From Selaginella moellendorffii (Eukaryota; Streptophyta; Lycopodiopsida; Selaginellales; Selaginellaceae), in the NCBI RefSeq assembly GCF_000143415.4, contig NW_003314266.1:380503-444502 (forward strand): a stretch of DNA of 64,000 nucleotides, in the 5' to 3' direction. Shown here one piece after another: positions 11,772-22,310 of this stretch (its first letter is position 1; each line of letters starts with the position of its first letter). A program made the position numbers and the translations under genes. The notes beneath the pieces are model-generated. The model did not search any database. It was given only the letters and a program-made list of their open reading frames with translations, and was not told where the DNA came from.

Positions 11772-11799
11772 GTTTAGGGTTTAGGGTTTAGGGTTTAGC
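11772..11799 (+). repeat. Interstitial telomere-type repeat (TTTAGGG)n
   Basis: About four tandem TTTAGGG units, the Arabidopsis-type plant telomere repeat, lie 27 bp beyond the solo LTR. The tract is too short to be a chromosome end. It may mark a repaired break. Confidence 0.7.
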
Positions 11800-12239
11800 A
11801 ATTCAGTAGCTTGATAAACATGCAAATACAGAACTTGATGCAAAATCCTTTGATATGTCACAATGCCCCTAGGACCATAAACACATTTCAATAGAGAGGA
11901 TCCTTTCATTTCATAACTCCTTACGTAGATCTTGGTGAAACTAGAGTTAGTGAAGTTAGTTTCTTGTGATCCCGCATTTGATTGTGATGTCCCTTTGCAG
12001 TTTCGATGGAAAGGTCAATGCACACCAAACTGTAAAATCTTGGAGCAAAATAACGGTCAGATCTATGGCAAATGCCCCTGAAACATTGTAAGGCTCGTGT
12101 GGTCTCATGTGGTGTCCGATTGAGATGCTTCTTTGCAGGGTCATCAAGAAAGACATTGTATACCATTCTGTAAAATCTAGTTGCGATCTAACGGTTGGAT
12201 CTCCAGAAAACTCAAAAAAATCTCGTGCGTGTCAGAATA

Positions 12240-12700
12240 TCCTAGGAATATACTCCTATGTGCCCCTGAAAATGGCATGCGGCCCCACGCCATTCAAGAG
12301 ATAACACCAGATGACGCCGAGAATTTTTTGGTGCATTTTTTGGGTTCAAAATTGCATGAGCCCACACGCTATAAAGTTTATCTTTGCCAAATAGAGAAAA
12401 GTTTATTTGTGTCATGTGAGGTAGTTACAGTCCTTTGTGCTCGGCATCTGCCTCTTGCAGCATTTGCACTGAAAGGGAATTTTTCTCCATTCAGCATTTG
12501 GCCCTGAAAATGGCATGCGCCCACACGCCATTCAAGGAATAACGCCACAGGACGCCTGGATTTTTGGGTTTAAAATGTTTAGGGTTTTTTGGGTTTTTTC
12601 AAAATATTTTGGGTCCAACGTTTTTTGGGTTTCTTTGGTTCAAAATTGCATGAGCCCACACGCTATAATATTGATTTGAGAGAAAAATAGAAACAGATAG
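12240..12700. repeat. Duplicated palindrome-bearing segment
   Basis: Four palindrome copies occur at 12271, 12351, 12509 and 12645. Each is followed by similar sequence (CATTCAAG(A)GAATAACGCCA or ATAAAGTTTAT), so the palindrome and its flank were copied together here at least twice. No gene was seen. Confidence 0.55.
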
Positions 12701-12989
12701 AATTTCTTTATTTAGCTGAACATCTGCCATTTTTGGAAATACAAGATGCTTTGGAATATCCAATCATGCATGGTATAAATATAGCGAGGGTATTAAATGA
12801 TATCCCAATCATGATCTTTCTTTTGGATTTCGCGTGCATGCAGTCCGAGGAATGATGACATTGCGGATTTCTTTTGGATTTTGCGTGCTTGCATGCGCGC
12901 GGCAATCCAGAAATTAATGGTGGCGCCCAAGTCCGAGGAATGATGACGTGGCGGGATTACCAACCGTTGTGACATTTCGTGCGTGTGAG

Positions 12990-13395
12990 GTTAGGTTTTG
13001 CATTTTGCTTTGTACTCGCACTCGCACACTCGCGCTCGCGCTCGCATCACACTCGCGCTCCCGCTCGCATCGCGCTCCCACTCGCGATCACGCTCACTTC
13101 TCTACAGGTTTCTCGTGTGCATCGGCGTCCACTCGCGCTTGCATCACACTCGCGCTCGCATCGCGCTCGTGTGCATCGGCGTCCACTTCAAGACACACCC
13201 AGTTTGTAACTTCGCCGCCAACTCCGCCGCCCACTCCGCCACCCACACGCAGCCCACTTGGCGTCCCGGGAGATTTCAGCACCACTCTCCAACTGTAAGT
13301 GGCAAAGTAGCCTTGCTGCTACGATCCGCTGCACACACAGTGCACATTCGCCAGCGAGTCCGGCCTCGATTGTCACGGCCTCCATTCGGCTTCAA
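12990..13395. promoter_or_regulatory. Probable 5' leader/promoter of the large ParB gene, CTCGC-rich
   Basis: The stretch is a CTCGCN-type low-complexity sequence (13010-13190) followed by CGCC/CCACC-rich DNA up to the proposed ATG at 13396. Similar CGCTCG-rich DNA lies upstream of the DUF7869 gene, so the two genes may share a promoter type. ORFs here are repeat-derived. Confidence 0.4.
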
Positions 13396-16300
13396 ATGGT
13401 AAGTCTTTTAGACCAAGTAGAAAATGGCATGAGGCCATATGCCATTCAGTAGCAACATTGGCATGCACCGATTGGGCTCTCGAGTGCAGTCCGGTTACAG
13501 ATGGCGTGTAGCCTCACGCCATCTTAGGATGCAGCCTCAAGACATCTGATGCAGTGGTGAATGGCGTGTGGCCTCACGTTATTTCCAGCTGCTAGCTTTT
13601 CATCTGTCAGCTCTAATTGTTGTGCATTTCTGAACAGGCGAGGAATTGCGTTCTTCTTCCAGCCACTGTCAATGTGGATGCAGAGAAGGGGGAGGAGCTC
13701 ACCAGTTGGACTTTCGGGATGGAAGGCGAGGATCTGATGCTGTACAACACAGATGGTGGGAGAAAAGAATGCATGGGGATCCTCATCCAAGTGACAGACA
13801 CTCCATGCAGTTCCATGCAAGAATATGGACTGGCACTTGTGGTAGAGACAGCGTCCGCCTTCAAGATCCACCTTGCACATCCTAGCGGCTTCCCGGAGGG
13901 GGGCAGCGGCTATGAGGAATTCCTAGAGGGAGCTAGGGAGAGGTTGTCCAGGAGGCCCACAATTTCAAAGACGCTGCGGGTCTATGAAGATCACATGGAA
14001 TCCACGGACCTCACCTACGGCGATGTTCAAAAACTATATTCCAACATTGAGCCGTTGAGAGTGCCTCCAGTTTGCGAAGCGAAGGGGAAGGGGGTCGATC
14101 TGGAAACTACCCCGAAGCAGAAAAGGGTGGTCAAGCTCAAGCCGATGTCCGACTCTGCTGCTCCAAAAAAGAAGCTACTCGGTGATGCCATTGCCTCGGG
14201 TTCGAACACTACACCCACCAAAAAGAAGAGCCGCAAAGAGCAGAAAGAGCAAGAAGAGGCAGCAAAAATCGTCGCAGATAATAGTACTTGTTACTATTCC
14301 AACAAAGTATATACAATTGACGTGAGCCGTATCGACATCCAAAGCAAATACAACCACAGGCTAGTATCTGATGAGTGGGTGGAGAAACTGAAGCAGAAGA
14401 TGCTGGCAAGTCCAGTAACACCCGACATCGCAGACGTGATCCCCTACTACCGAACAATGAAGGGCGAGACGAGGTTTCCAGACTTGATCAATAGGAAGGT
14501 GTTGGACGATCAGAACATCCGGTTCTATGCCGTCTCCGGGCAGCATTCTAACTTGGCGATGCAAGAGATAGTTGTGGATATTATGGTGGGGGAGGAGGTG
14601 AAGAAAGTCTTCAAGACAAGAGTTGTCCGCCTGATAAAAGGCAACTCGCCCCTCCGATCTATCATATACATCTCCCACGCGCAGAATGTCAAGCAAGAAA
14701 CGTGCTACAAATCGGGTCTGCACGAGACATTGGCACGAACACGGAAGCTCTGGGTTCAACTGAAGAAGCCACAAAAACCAGGACAAGGACATGCACTAGC
14801 AACTAGCGCCTGGCAGGTAAGCCTCGTTGCATGTGGCATAGCATGTGGCCTCACGCCATTTCCATTGCAGGAATTCTCGAGTCTTCTCTCGAAAACACTG
14901 GGGGTCAATGACACACTCAGCATCCATAACATTCTACTCGCGACAAAAGTTGTTTTTGACAAATGGGTAGATGTGCTGAGGAGGTACCATGACGGGGAGT
15001 TGCTAAACTCAATGGGTGTGGAGGACGGCCGGAAGCCCAATGATTTGAAGCTCAACGCCTTGCGTTTCTCGCGGTCTCTAGACGACGACGACCTTCTGAC
15101 AGTGGCTAATGCTCTTCTACGTGGTGAGGTAGTCTTCAACAAGACCAAAATGACTCCCGGCCATATTGTGACATACGAGGACTTGTGCACGACTCTGAGA
15201 GCTCGTGCGCTATTGAAGGATTGGATCTTCGAGCAAGTGGCCGTGGCGAGGGTGAGCATCGACACCACGCAAGAGATGATGGAAGAGCTGGACTTGTCAA
15301 ATGAAGACATCGACGAGTACGTGAAGGGGGCCCCCAAGTTCATCGATCTGCTGCGGGATGCCACGAAAAGTAAAGCTGAGAAGTTGGATCAGTATCCAAA
15401 TTTCATTAAGAGGGATGTCGACTGCCGGCTTCAGAAACAGCTCGACCCCGCAGCAGAGGCCTATCGAGAACCTTACCGGGTATACGTGAATTCGGATGAG
15501 GATCAAAGGTGGAGGAGCATCGTTTCCCGCGGAGATGAGCAAGTCAAGAACATCTTTTGTGTGATGGACTTCACAAACGAGGAGATCACTCATGCAGACG
15601 AAGTCAGCTCCATCATTGACTTAATGGTGGGACTTGCGGAGGTGGAATCTTCAGTCCACTATATGATCTACGACTCCGAATCCTATCACAAGTTCTGGAA
15701 GGCCTTGAACGAGGTGAAGGCTCGGTTGAAAGGCAAGGAGATGCGGGAGATCCATGGGATAATGGCTAAGAAGAAGATACCGACGAATGTCCGCATCTTC
15801 ACAGTCGCCCTTGTTATTGGTCCTGCAGCAGAGTGGGACTGGAGTGACTTCCCAGCTTCGTTCAACAAAGCCGATCGAATTGATCTGAGGGAGGTCAATT
15901 TACCCGTGCCTGAGGAACTGAAGACGGCTATGGAGCTTTCGAATCCAAAGAAAGCTCCAGGTGCAGCATGGGAAATGCTCAGCTGGGTCTTCAACGCAAT
16001 AGCGGGTGACTCCAAGGGCAAATGCGTTGTCGAGTACAACTGCGGCGGACTATTCTTTCGAGCCGCACTACTCAAGGGTGTCCCGTGTGTTGCGGTGACA
16101 AACTCCATTGAAGAGGTGACTTCAATGGAGCATATAATTACAGTTGCCAAAGAAAAACAGTATCTTCTCTACGAACTTGGTGAGTACGCACTTTAAGTTT
16201 AAATGTTATCTCACAAGCTCTGTATGCAGGAGCGTGGCCACCCCCAGATGCTGAAACGGCGTTAACAGCTACTGATGTTAGGCCGAGGTCACAACCTGCA

Positions 16301-18999
16301 CAAGGTAAGGTCACGTGAGGCCTCACGCCATTTTGATTATAGATCGTTGTGAATATTCAGACACGAGGACTGAAAAGTGCACTGGTGGCGCGTCGAAGAA
16401 GGACAAACAGACAAGCAATAGGAAAAAAGGAGGTACAAATTATATTTGCAATGGCGTGTGGTCTCATGCCATTCCTTGCAGGAGACACTTCTTCAAAGGC
16501 AAAACAGGCAAGCATCAGCCAAGCTCAAACTGACAGTGGTCATAAAAAGCGAAAGCACGTTGGACAGTCGTCGGGATCAGAGGCGTTTGATTCGAAAAGG
16601 AAGAAGGGCAACGAAAAGATGATAGGTAATGCCGCGGTTATGGCGTGTGTGCTCATGCCATTCATTGCAGATCAAGGGCTGAGTGAAAGGAGCCAGTCAC
16701 CACCTTCTGACTCAGATTCCTATGGCGGACTCCCCTTCCCCAATCTCAATGGAGAGGTACAATGGATGAGGGATGCTTTTCAAGTCAGGGCCACATTTTT
16801 CTCATCTCGTCGTCTTCGAAAGGTGCAAGAACGTGCAGAAACCATGTTAAGACAGTCGGGTGAGGATACGGTCCTAGGTCACGCACTAAAACAGGCTATG
16901 GATGTCTTGTATTTTGAGATGGAGACTCGGCCAGATGATTTTCCCAAGATGGTCCTGGAAAAACAAGCCATCCAGCCTGAGCAGCCTATGGAAGAAATGC
17001 AAGAGGGGGATGAGGAGCCAGAGAAAGATAATGAGCAGGAAGAGCAGAAGGACGAAGAGGAGGACAAAGAAGAGGAGGACGAAGAAGAGGAGGATAAAGA
17101 AGAGGAGGACGAAGAGGACTTGGATGGTCCTCAAAATGGTGACGATCACAATAACGACGATGACGATGATGACGACGATGGCCAGCCTGAGGTGGCCAAA
17201 GAGCAGCGGAGGAAGGTCATACAAGACAAACCATCAGGTAAATAATAGTACATCCATTCCTAACCTTTTACCATTTCTAACATTGTCCATGTAGGTCGCA
17301 GAAGAAATGGTAAGTAGAGATTATTCAGTTGAATTAAAATACAAACTCTAGCCTTTAGTGTCGAGGAAGGATAGTGCCAAGCAAGGGTCGAAACGTATGT
17401 CCAATCCTTCAGAATCAACAGTGCGCCCAAGTGATATCGGTCCTAGTTCCTCAATAGCAGTTGATGGTAAATACAGTATAGTCGATTCAATGTGCTAATG
17501 AGTTTGTTTTTAGTAGCACGGGAGGATACCATCTCAATCGAAGGGAGATATTTGGACATGCATATGGATCCGCCAGTGGACTCTACTTGCCTGCAAGAGT
17601 CATCAGAGCTGGTGGAGGCTACTATCCATATCAACGCCAAGCAAGCTGACCACGCTCCACTTGATGCTGCCCATACCACTGAGTCAATCTTGTCCACGTA
17701 TCCAACTGACGGTGACCAGGTGCCATTGGACCCGCATGAGGCCGCCCCAGCTGCCGAGCCGGTCGTATCCTCATTTCCAACGTGTGCCCAATCGTCTGAC
17801 TACGCGCCGTTGGAACCTCCCTACACCGCCCCTGCTGCCTGTTTGGTCATGTCCACTTTGCCAACGGAGGCACCAGCTGAAATGGCGTGTGATCACACGC
17901 CATCGAAACCACCCCATGCCACTGTTGAGCCAGTTGTACCAGAGTCTACAGCTGAAATGGCATGTGCCCACACGCCATCGGATGCGATTGACCCCACATT
18001 GCAGAGGAGAGTATTTCCGCCCTTCACGTTTCCTCGACCAAAACCCTCTGAACGACCATCGGGAGCACCATTCGCTAATATTGTAGATGGTAAAATTGAC
18101 TTGTACCATTTTTTATGCTGACGCATTTCATTTCAGAGTCACGGCGAAAGTACTATATCGTTTTTGATCTGAACGGTGTCCTTTTCTCCCATGAGCGTGG
18201 CTCGTCCTCGAATGTCACTGCACCCTCCAAAGCCTGCGGTCGCAAGTTGGTCAAAAGAGACAGATTCACATTAATCACACGGGAGAAACTGCGGGATCTA
18301 ATAATGACCATGCGACACTTAAAACAGAGGGCCGGGTTCAATTTGCAATTGGGAGTTTGGACATCCATGATGCGCCACAATGCATTAACGTTGCTACAGA
18401 TGATGCACGATCAGACGCGAGTAATATTACCATTTGACTTTCTCCTAACGCAGGAGGATTGCTTGACTATGGTCCATGTGAGGGGTAGCAAGCCCATCTT
18501 CGTCAAGGCAGAGGCTGTAGTGATGAACCGGACTGCTAGGTCAAGTGAAATCCTCATCATCGATGACTCGCCGATTAAAACTGCAGCGAACACGCACACA
18601 TATGCAGTGCACCCCATCTCTTGCAGTATGGAAACTAGGGAGAAGAAACCGTATGTTCTGGGGGACCTTGCAAAACGGCTTGAAGCGATGGTGATAGAGA
18701 ACCGGCCAGTCCAGGAGGTGGTTGCAGAAATCAACCAAATGGCAGATGGAACGGTATATCAGAAGCCATTTGATCAGACAGACACCAGTCATCATTTATG
18801 GCATGTATATTGTCTAGCCAAGCACTATCCGCATCTCCATAATCTGCTCAACCGGATGGGTTCTTCGACCACTGAACATGAGCGTGGACGTATTAGAGAA
18901 GAGATGGCATTACTATTGGGTTTAAATCCTGATAGTGTGGAGAGTGATGAAATTCCAAGATTATTGTATAGGCGTTGGAGGCAAAAAATAACAGTCTGA
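13396..18999 (+). CDS. 1642-aa protein: ParB-like + amino-methyltransferase-like + FCP1/NIF phosphatase domain
   Basis: Eleven exons join into one open frame: 13396-13398, 13638-14816, 14871-16179, 16230-16304, 16343-16432, 16482-16625, 16671-17237, 17295-17309, 17359-17466, 17514-18089, 18137-18999 (4929 nt, divisible by 3, no internal stop). All introns are GT-AG. Residues ~224-334 resemble ParB/sulfiredoxin-fold domains (VYTIDVSRIDIQ, then AVSGQHSNLAMQE at the place of the 'GxxRxxA' motif). At ~622-628 and ~778-809 lie motifs in the order of beta-class amino-methyltransferases (IFCVMDF; CVVEYNCGGLFFRAALLKG), but DPPY and FxGxG are not preserved, so catalysis is doubtful. A charged, disordered linker follows, with a poly-Glu/Asp run near 17050-17190. 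The last 287 residues carry HAD/FCP1 motifs: DLNGV (Asp1366), VWTSM, a Lys (~1479) and IIDDS. The second Asp of DxD is Asn, as in some plant FCP1-like proteins. The tiny first exon (ATG only) is an inference. The rest is well supported by the frame. Confidence 0.75.
13399..13637 (+). other. Intron 1 of the large ParB gene, three palindromes
   Basis: The proposed intron is 239 bp, GTAAGT...GAACAG, phase 0. It contains palindromes at 13423-13446, 13501-13522 and 13560-13582, spaced about 60-80 bp apart. It is far longer than the other introns of the gene. An alternative is that the palindromes flank smaller introns and short exons. Confidence 0.45.
14817..14870 (+). other. Intron 2 (54 bp) with a palindrome before the acceptor
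   Basis: GTAAGC...TTGCAG, 54 bp and phase 0. Because 54 is a multiple of 3 and there is no stop, the frame reads through it, but it would add a segment containing ACGLTPF that is simply translated palindrome. The palindrome (14839-14860) ends 10 bp before the intron end. Confidence 0.75.
16305..16670 (+). other. Introns 4-6 (38, 49, 45 bp), each carrying the palindrome
   Basis: The introns are 16305-16342, 16433-16481 and 16626-16670, all phase 1 with G|GT donors. Their palindromes occupy 16311-16332, 16450-16473 and 16640-16662 and end 10, 8 and 8 bp before the intron end. The palindrome makes up about half of each intron. Exon frames on both sides match only if these pieces are removed, since two of the three contain lengths that break the frame. 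Confidence 0.8.
17295..17309 (+). other. 15-nt microexon of the large ParB gene
   Basis: This small exon (coding GRRRN) lies between introns 7 (17238-17294) and 8 (17310-17358). Skipping it would keep the frame, so alternative splicing is possible. For intron 8, the first AG (17351) would give a stop soon after; the second AG (17358) keeps the frame open. Confidence 0.55.
17650..18010 (+). repeat. Degenerate ~25-aa coding repeats with two palindromes
   Basis: Exon 10 encodes about five diverged repeats beginning DHAPL, DQVPL, DYAPL, DHTPS and AHTPS, each followed by Pro/Ala/Thr-rich sequence. Two palindromes (17881-17903, 17956-17978) are translated as AEMACDHTPS and AEMACAHTPS and sit at repeat borders. 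The region is predicted disordered. Confidence 0.6.
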
Positions 19000-19360
19000 G
19001 ATGGCATGTATTTATTTAAAAATGTAACTTATTATGGCATGGGGTTCCATGCCATTGTATTAATATTAAAAGACAATTCTTTGAGAGGATTTGCATTATA
19101 CTAGAAGTGTTACAGCATGTTATTGGAAGTCTGCGAAGTTGTTTTATTAATAAGGGGAAAGTAAAGACTGAATGGGGACTTGGGCTCCACCTAGACTCGG
19201 AGCAACTGAGCCAATATTAAAAGGATGGAAAGAAATTGGATGACGATGACAAGGAGAAGAGAGAGGTGAAGCAGTGGCAGGGGGAGGAGAAGTGATTGAG
19301 TAGACATTTCCTTGTTTAAAATAAAATGGCATGTGCCTCAATGCAATTGAATTTTGTTAT
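19000..19360. other. 3' flank of the large ParB gene, right edge of the palindrome block
   Basis: A half-palindrome (ATGGCATG) lies 3 bp after the TGA. Full or near-full copies follow at 19033-19056 and 19325-19348. No further copies were seen downstream, so the block ends at about 19.35 kb. Confidence 0.6.
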
Positions 19361-20930
19361 ATTTATATACTATATAAAGGTTTGGAAACCTTATTTTACA
19401 AGTGGGATAATGACAATTCCCACTTTAACGAAATAGAGCTTATCCCCTTCTGTTCGGAACCTATACTACTAACAAGAGGTGGTAGCTCGAAGAAAATGTT
19501 GCGGATGGAAGCTCACTCACATGCCTATACAAAAACAAGTGCACGTCAATTGAGAGGCGTGAAAACTGGAAAGCATTGCTAATAGCTTTGAATATTGCTA
19601 AAGTTGGAGCTGGAGTTGGTGAATTCAGCATCGACACTAGCATGACTTCTCCACTTGAACTAAAAGAGGACGAGAGGATAACGACTAACTCTTGCTTCAC
19701 ATTCACTTTGGCTAGAGTGCATTTTAGCATTTTAACTGGAGATCCAAAAAACTCGAATCTCCTTCGACTTGGAATTCTATAAATCCCATTGTTGTCCACC
19801 CTCGCCTACACTAGAAAGAAGAAACTCCAAGTATGCAACTATACTGGTGTCGTTGCGAATCACAACCTCTAAAGAAATAGAGCCAAGACGAAGATCAAAA
19901 CGTCGACATAAAAAACTTTTAGAAACAATACTCTGAGAGAATGAAAGAGGTGGGTGATCTCAAAAATGAAGAAGAAACCTCTCTATCCTTCTCATTAAGT
20001 TTTGGAGTTCTCTCTCTTTATGGTACTTGTAAAAATCCATAGTGAAACATAATTGAAATTTAAATAGAGCAATAAGAAGACAACATACAAAATGAATTTA
20101 AATTCTATAGCAAATTTAACATGTGCAAGTGTGATAATATTAATATTACTGTTATTATGATGTCTGATGCATGTATACACATATATCCAAGGAAGGATTT
20201 TCAGCATGTGAAGTTTGATAGTTAATAATGATCCCAGTAATGACATTCTACTATAGCGTATCAAACCAAGAGATCCAATTTGACTGTCAGCACGTGTGAT
20301 ATGTCAAGTTGTCAAATTTTATGTGGTAGATGATAATAAATCTTGATAATAAATCTTGTCAAATCTTATTCTTCAATGACAGATTTGATTCGTAGTATAA
20401 CTCAAGTTTTATTCATAATTGTGAACACTGCTCAATGACATTTAAAACACGTGCCTATTGTTTAGGATCTAATATAACACAAAATAAATTTCTGGATGAG
20501 GATTCATCCATTCATAGATGGATATAGTACAATATATTTTAATGTGCCTTATTTATACTCTTTAAAGTTCTTGTAATGGTTCCAAAATATGTACAAAATG
20601 TTGATGAGAATGCATCCTTCCTAGATAATTTGTAAAATATAATATCATATCTCTAATAATAGAAATGTTGATAGGTGCTAGTTATATCATCATTAAACTA
20701 TACAAAATAAAGAAGCATAATTTACATATAATAATAACGATAAGATAAAATAAGATTGAAGATATTGTGATGGTTGAGATTTAGGTTATCCATAATGAAC
20801 GGCCAGGATGAGAGATTAGTTAGGGTTAGGGTAGCCATCAGGATTAGGGTTAGGGTAGCTGCCAAGATTAAGTTATTGTTCGCATCGTGAGTGCAGCACG
20901 CAAGAGATCAAGAGATTGAGCGCAAAGGAG
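19361..20930. other. AT-rich region, no supported gene
   Basis: Short ORFs (for example 19576-19782 and the opposing frame) show no known motif. Small runs of GGGTTAGGGTTAGGGTAG-like sequence occur at about 20820-20860. Nothing else was recognised. Confidence 0.4.
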
Positions 20931-20939
20931 ATTGAGGGA

Positions 20940-22310
20940 TTGAATAACCTCGGCCCCTTGGGTGGCCAAACTACCTAAGGTCGAGTGCAGGCCAGCCACC
21001 TCGGGTGGCCAAACTGCCTGAGGTCAAGCTCGGGCCAGCCACCTCGGGTAGTTTCGCCTCCTGAGGGCCCGAGGTTATTTGAATAACCTCAGCCCCTCGG
21101 GTGGCCAAACTGCACGAGGTCGAGCGTGGGCTGGCCACCTTGGGCAGTTTGGTCGCCCAAGGGGCAAGGTTATTTGAATAACCTCGGCCCCTCGGGTGGC
21201 CAAACTGCCCGAGGTCAAGGTCAAGTCGGCCACCTCGGGCAGTATTGCTACGGTCATAACGACGGCCCCTTGGGTGGCCAAACTACCCAAGGTCAAGCTT
21301 GGGCTGGCCACCTCGAGCAGTTTTGCTACCCAAGGGGTCGAGGTTATTTGAATAACCTCGGCCCCTCGGGCGACCAAACTGCCTGAGGTGGCCGGCCCGC
21401 AGCCGACCTCGGGCAGTTTGGCCACCCAAAGGGCCGAGTTTATTCAAATAAGCTCGACCCCTTGGGTAGCAAAACTGCTCGAGGTGGCTGGCCCAAGCTC
21501 GACCTTAGGCAGTTTGGCCACCCAAGGGGCCGTGGTTATGACCTTAGGTAGTTTGGCCACCTGAGGGGCCGAAGTTATTCAAATAACCTCGGCCCCTCGG
21601 GTGGCCAAACTGCCCGAGGTCGAGTGCAGGCCGGCCACCTCGGGCAGTTTGGTCACCCGAGGGGCCAAGGTTATTTCAATAACTTTGGACCCTTAGGTGG
21701 CAAAATTGCCCAAGGTCCAGTGTGGGCTGGCCACCTCGGGCAGTTTGGTCGCCCGAGGGGCCGAGGTTATTTCAATAACCTCGGCCCCTCGGGTGGCCAA
21801 ACTGCCCAAGGTCAACTATGGGCTGGCCACCTCAGGCAGTTTTGCTGCCCGAGGGGCCAAGGTTATTTGAATAACCTCAGCCCCTTGGGTGGCCAAACTA
21901 CTAGAGGTCAACTGCAGGCCGGCCACCTTGGGCAGTTTGGTTACCTGAGGGGCCAAGGTTATTTGAATAACCTCGGCCCCTCGGGTGGCCAAATTGCCCG
22001 TGGTCGAGCGCGGGCCAGCCACCTCAGGTAGTTTTGCTGCCCGAGGGGCTGAGGTTATTTGAATAACCTCGGCCCCTCGGGTAGCCAAACTGCCCGAGGT
22101 CGAGCGTGGGCTGGCCACCTCGGGTAGTTTGGTCGCCCAATGGCCCGAAGGGCCGAGGTTATTTGAATAACATTGGCCCCTTAGATGGCCAAAGTGCCTG
22201 AGGTTGAGCCCGGGCCAGCCACCTCAAGCACTTTGGCTGCCTAGGGGCTAAGGTTATTTGAATAACCTTGGCCCCCTAAGCAACTAAAGTGTTCGAGGTT
22301 GAATGTAGGC
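20940..22310. repeat. Tandem array of ~97-bp units made of inverted repeats
   Basis: Units alternate two palindromic cores: one around GAGGTTATTTGAATAACCTC, the other where GGCCAAACTGCCCGAGGT faces its complement across a GC-rich spacer. In the right half the spacing is about 97 bp (cores near 21770, 21867, 21963, 22060, 22163, 22255); the left half is more irregular. About 13 units are present. Each unit could form long hairpins. ORFs in this stretch (for example 21624-22031) are repeat-derived. Confidence 0.85.

Larger units (their letters stand above)
4583..19348. repeat. Dispersed 20-24 bp palindrome family (about 28 copies)
   Basis: Consensus is TGGC[AG]TGnGGCCnCA[TC]GCCA, usually flanked by AA and TT. 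Copies, some imperfect, start at about 4583, 4671, 5061, 5081, 5269, 5429, 5574, 6915, 6973, 8810, 8880, 8978, 9589, 9666, 12271, 12351, 12509, 12645, 13423, 13501, 13560, 14839, 16311, 16450, 16640, 17881, 17956, 19033 and 19325. The copy at 8881-8900 is a perfect 20-bp palindrome. No copies were found at 1-4.2 kb or 20-64 kb by eye. They lie in intergenic DNA, introns and, twice, in an exon. Two alleles of each arm position (GCATG/GCGTG) recur, and the left and right arms often vary independently. Confidence 0.9.

Noticed and set aside
10723-11784. A 353-codon ORF and several 110-240 codon ORFs on both strands
   Set aside because: They lie across the hexamer minisatellite of the solo LTR. 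The 6-bp period keeps several frames open at once, and the ends have no protein motif.
16886-17224. Hydrophobic Val/Ile/Leu-rich ORF on the minus strand (112 codons), membrane-protein-like
   Set aside because: It is the antisense of the poly-Glu/Asp coding run in exon 7 of the large gene. GAG/GAC repeats read as CTC/GTC give a false membrane segment.
21075-22118. ORFs of 86-135 codons rich in Gly/Gln or Ala/Thr
   Set aside because: They follow the ~97-bp inverted-repeat units and appear on both strands. There is no independent support.
20940-22310. CRISPR-like array
   Set aside because: The regularly spaced repeats are themselves long inverted repeats with conserved, not unique, spacers, and there are no cas genes. 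The genome is eukaryotic.
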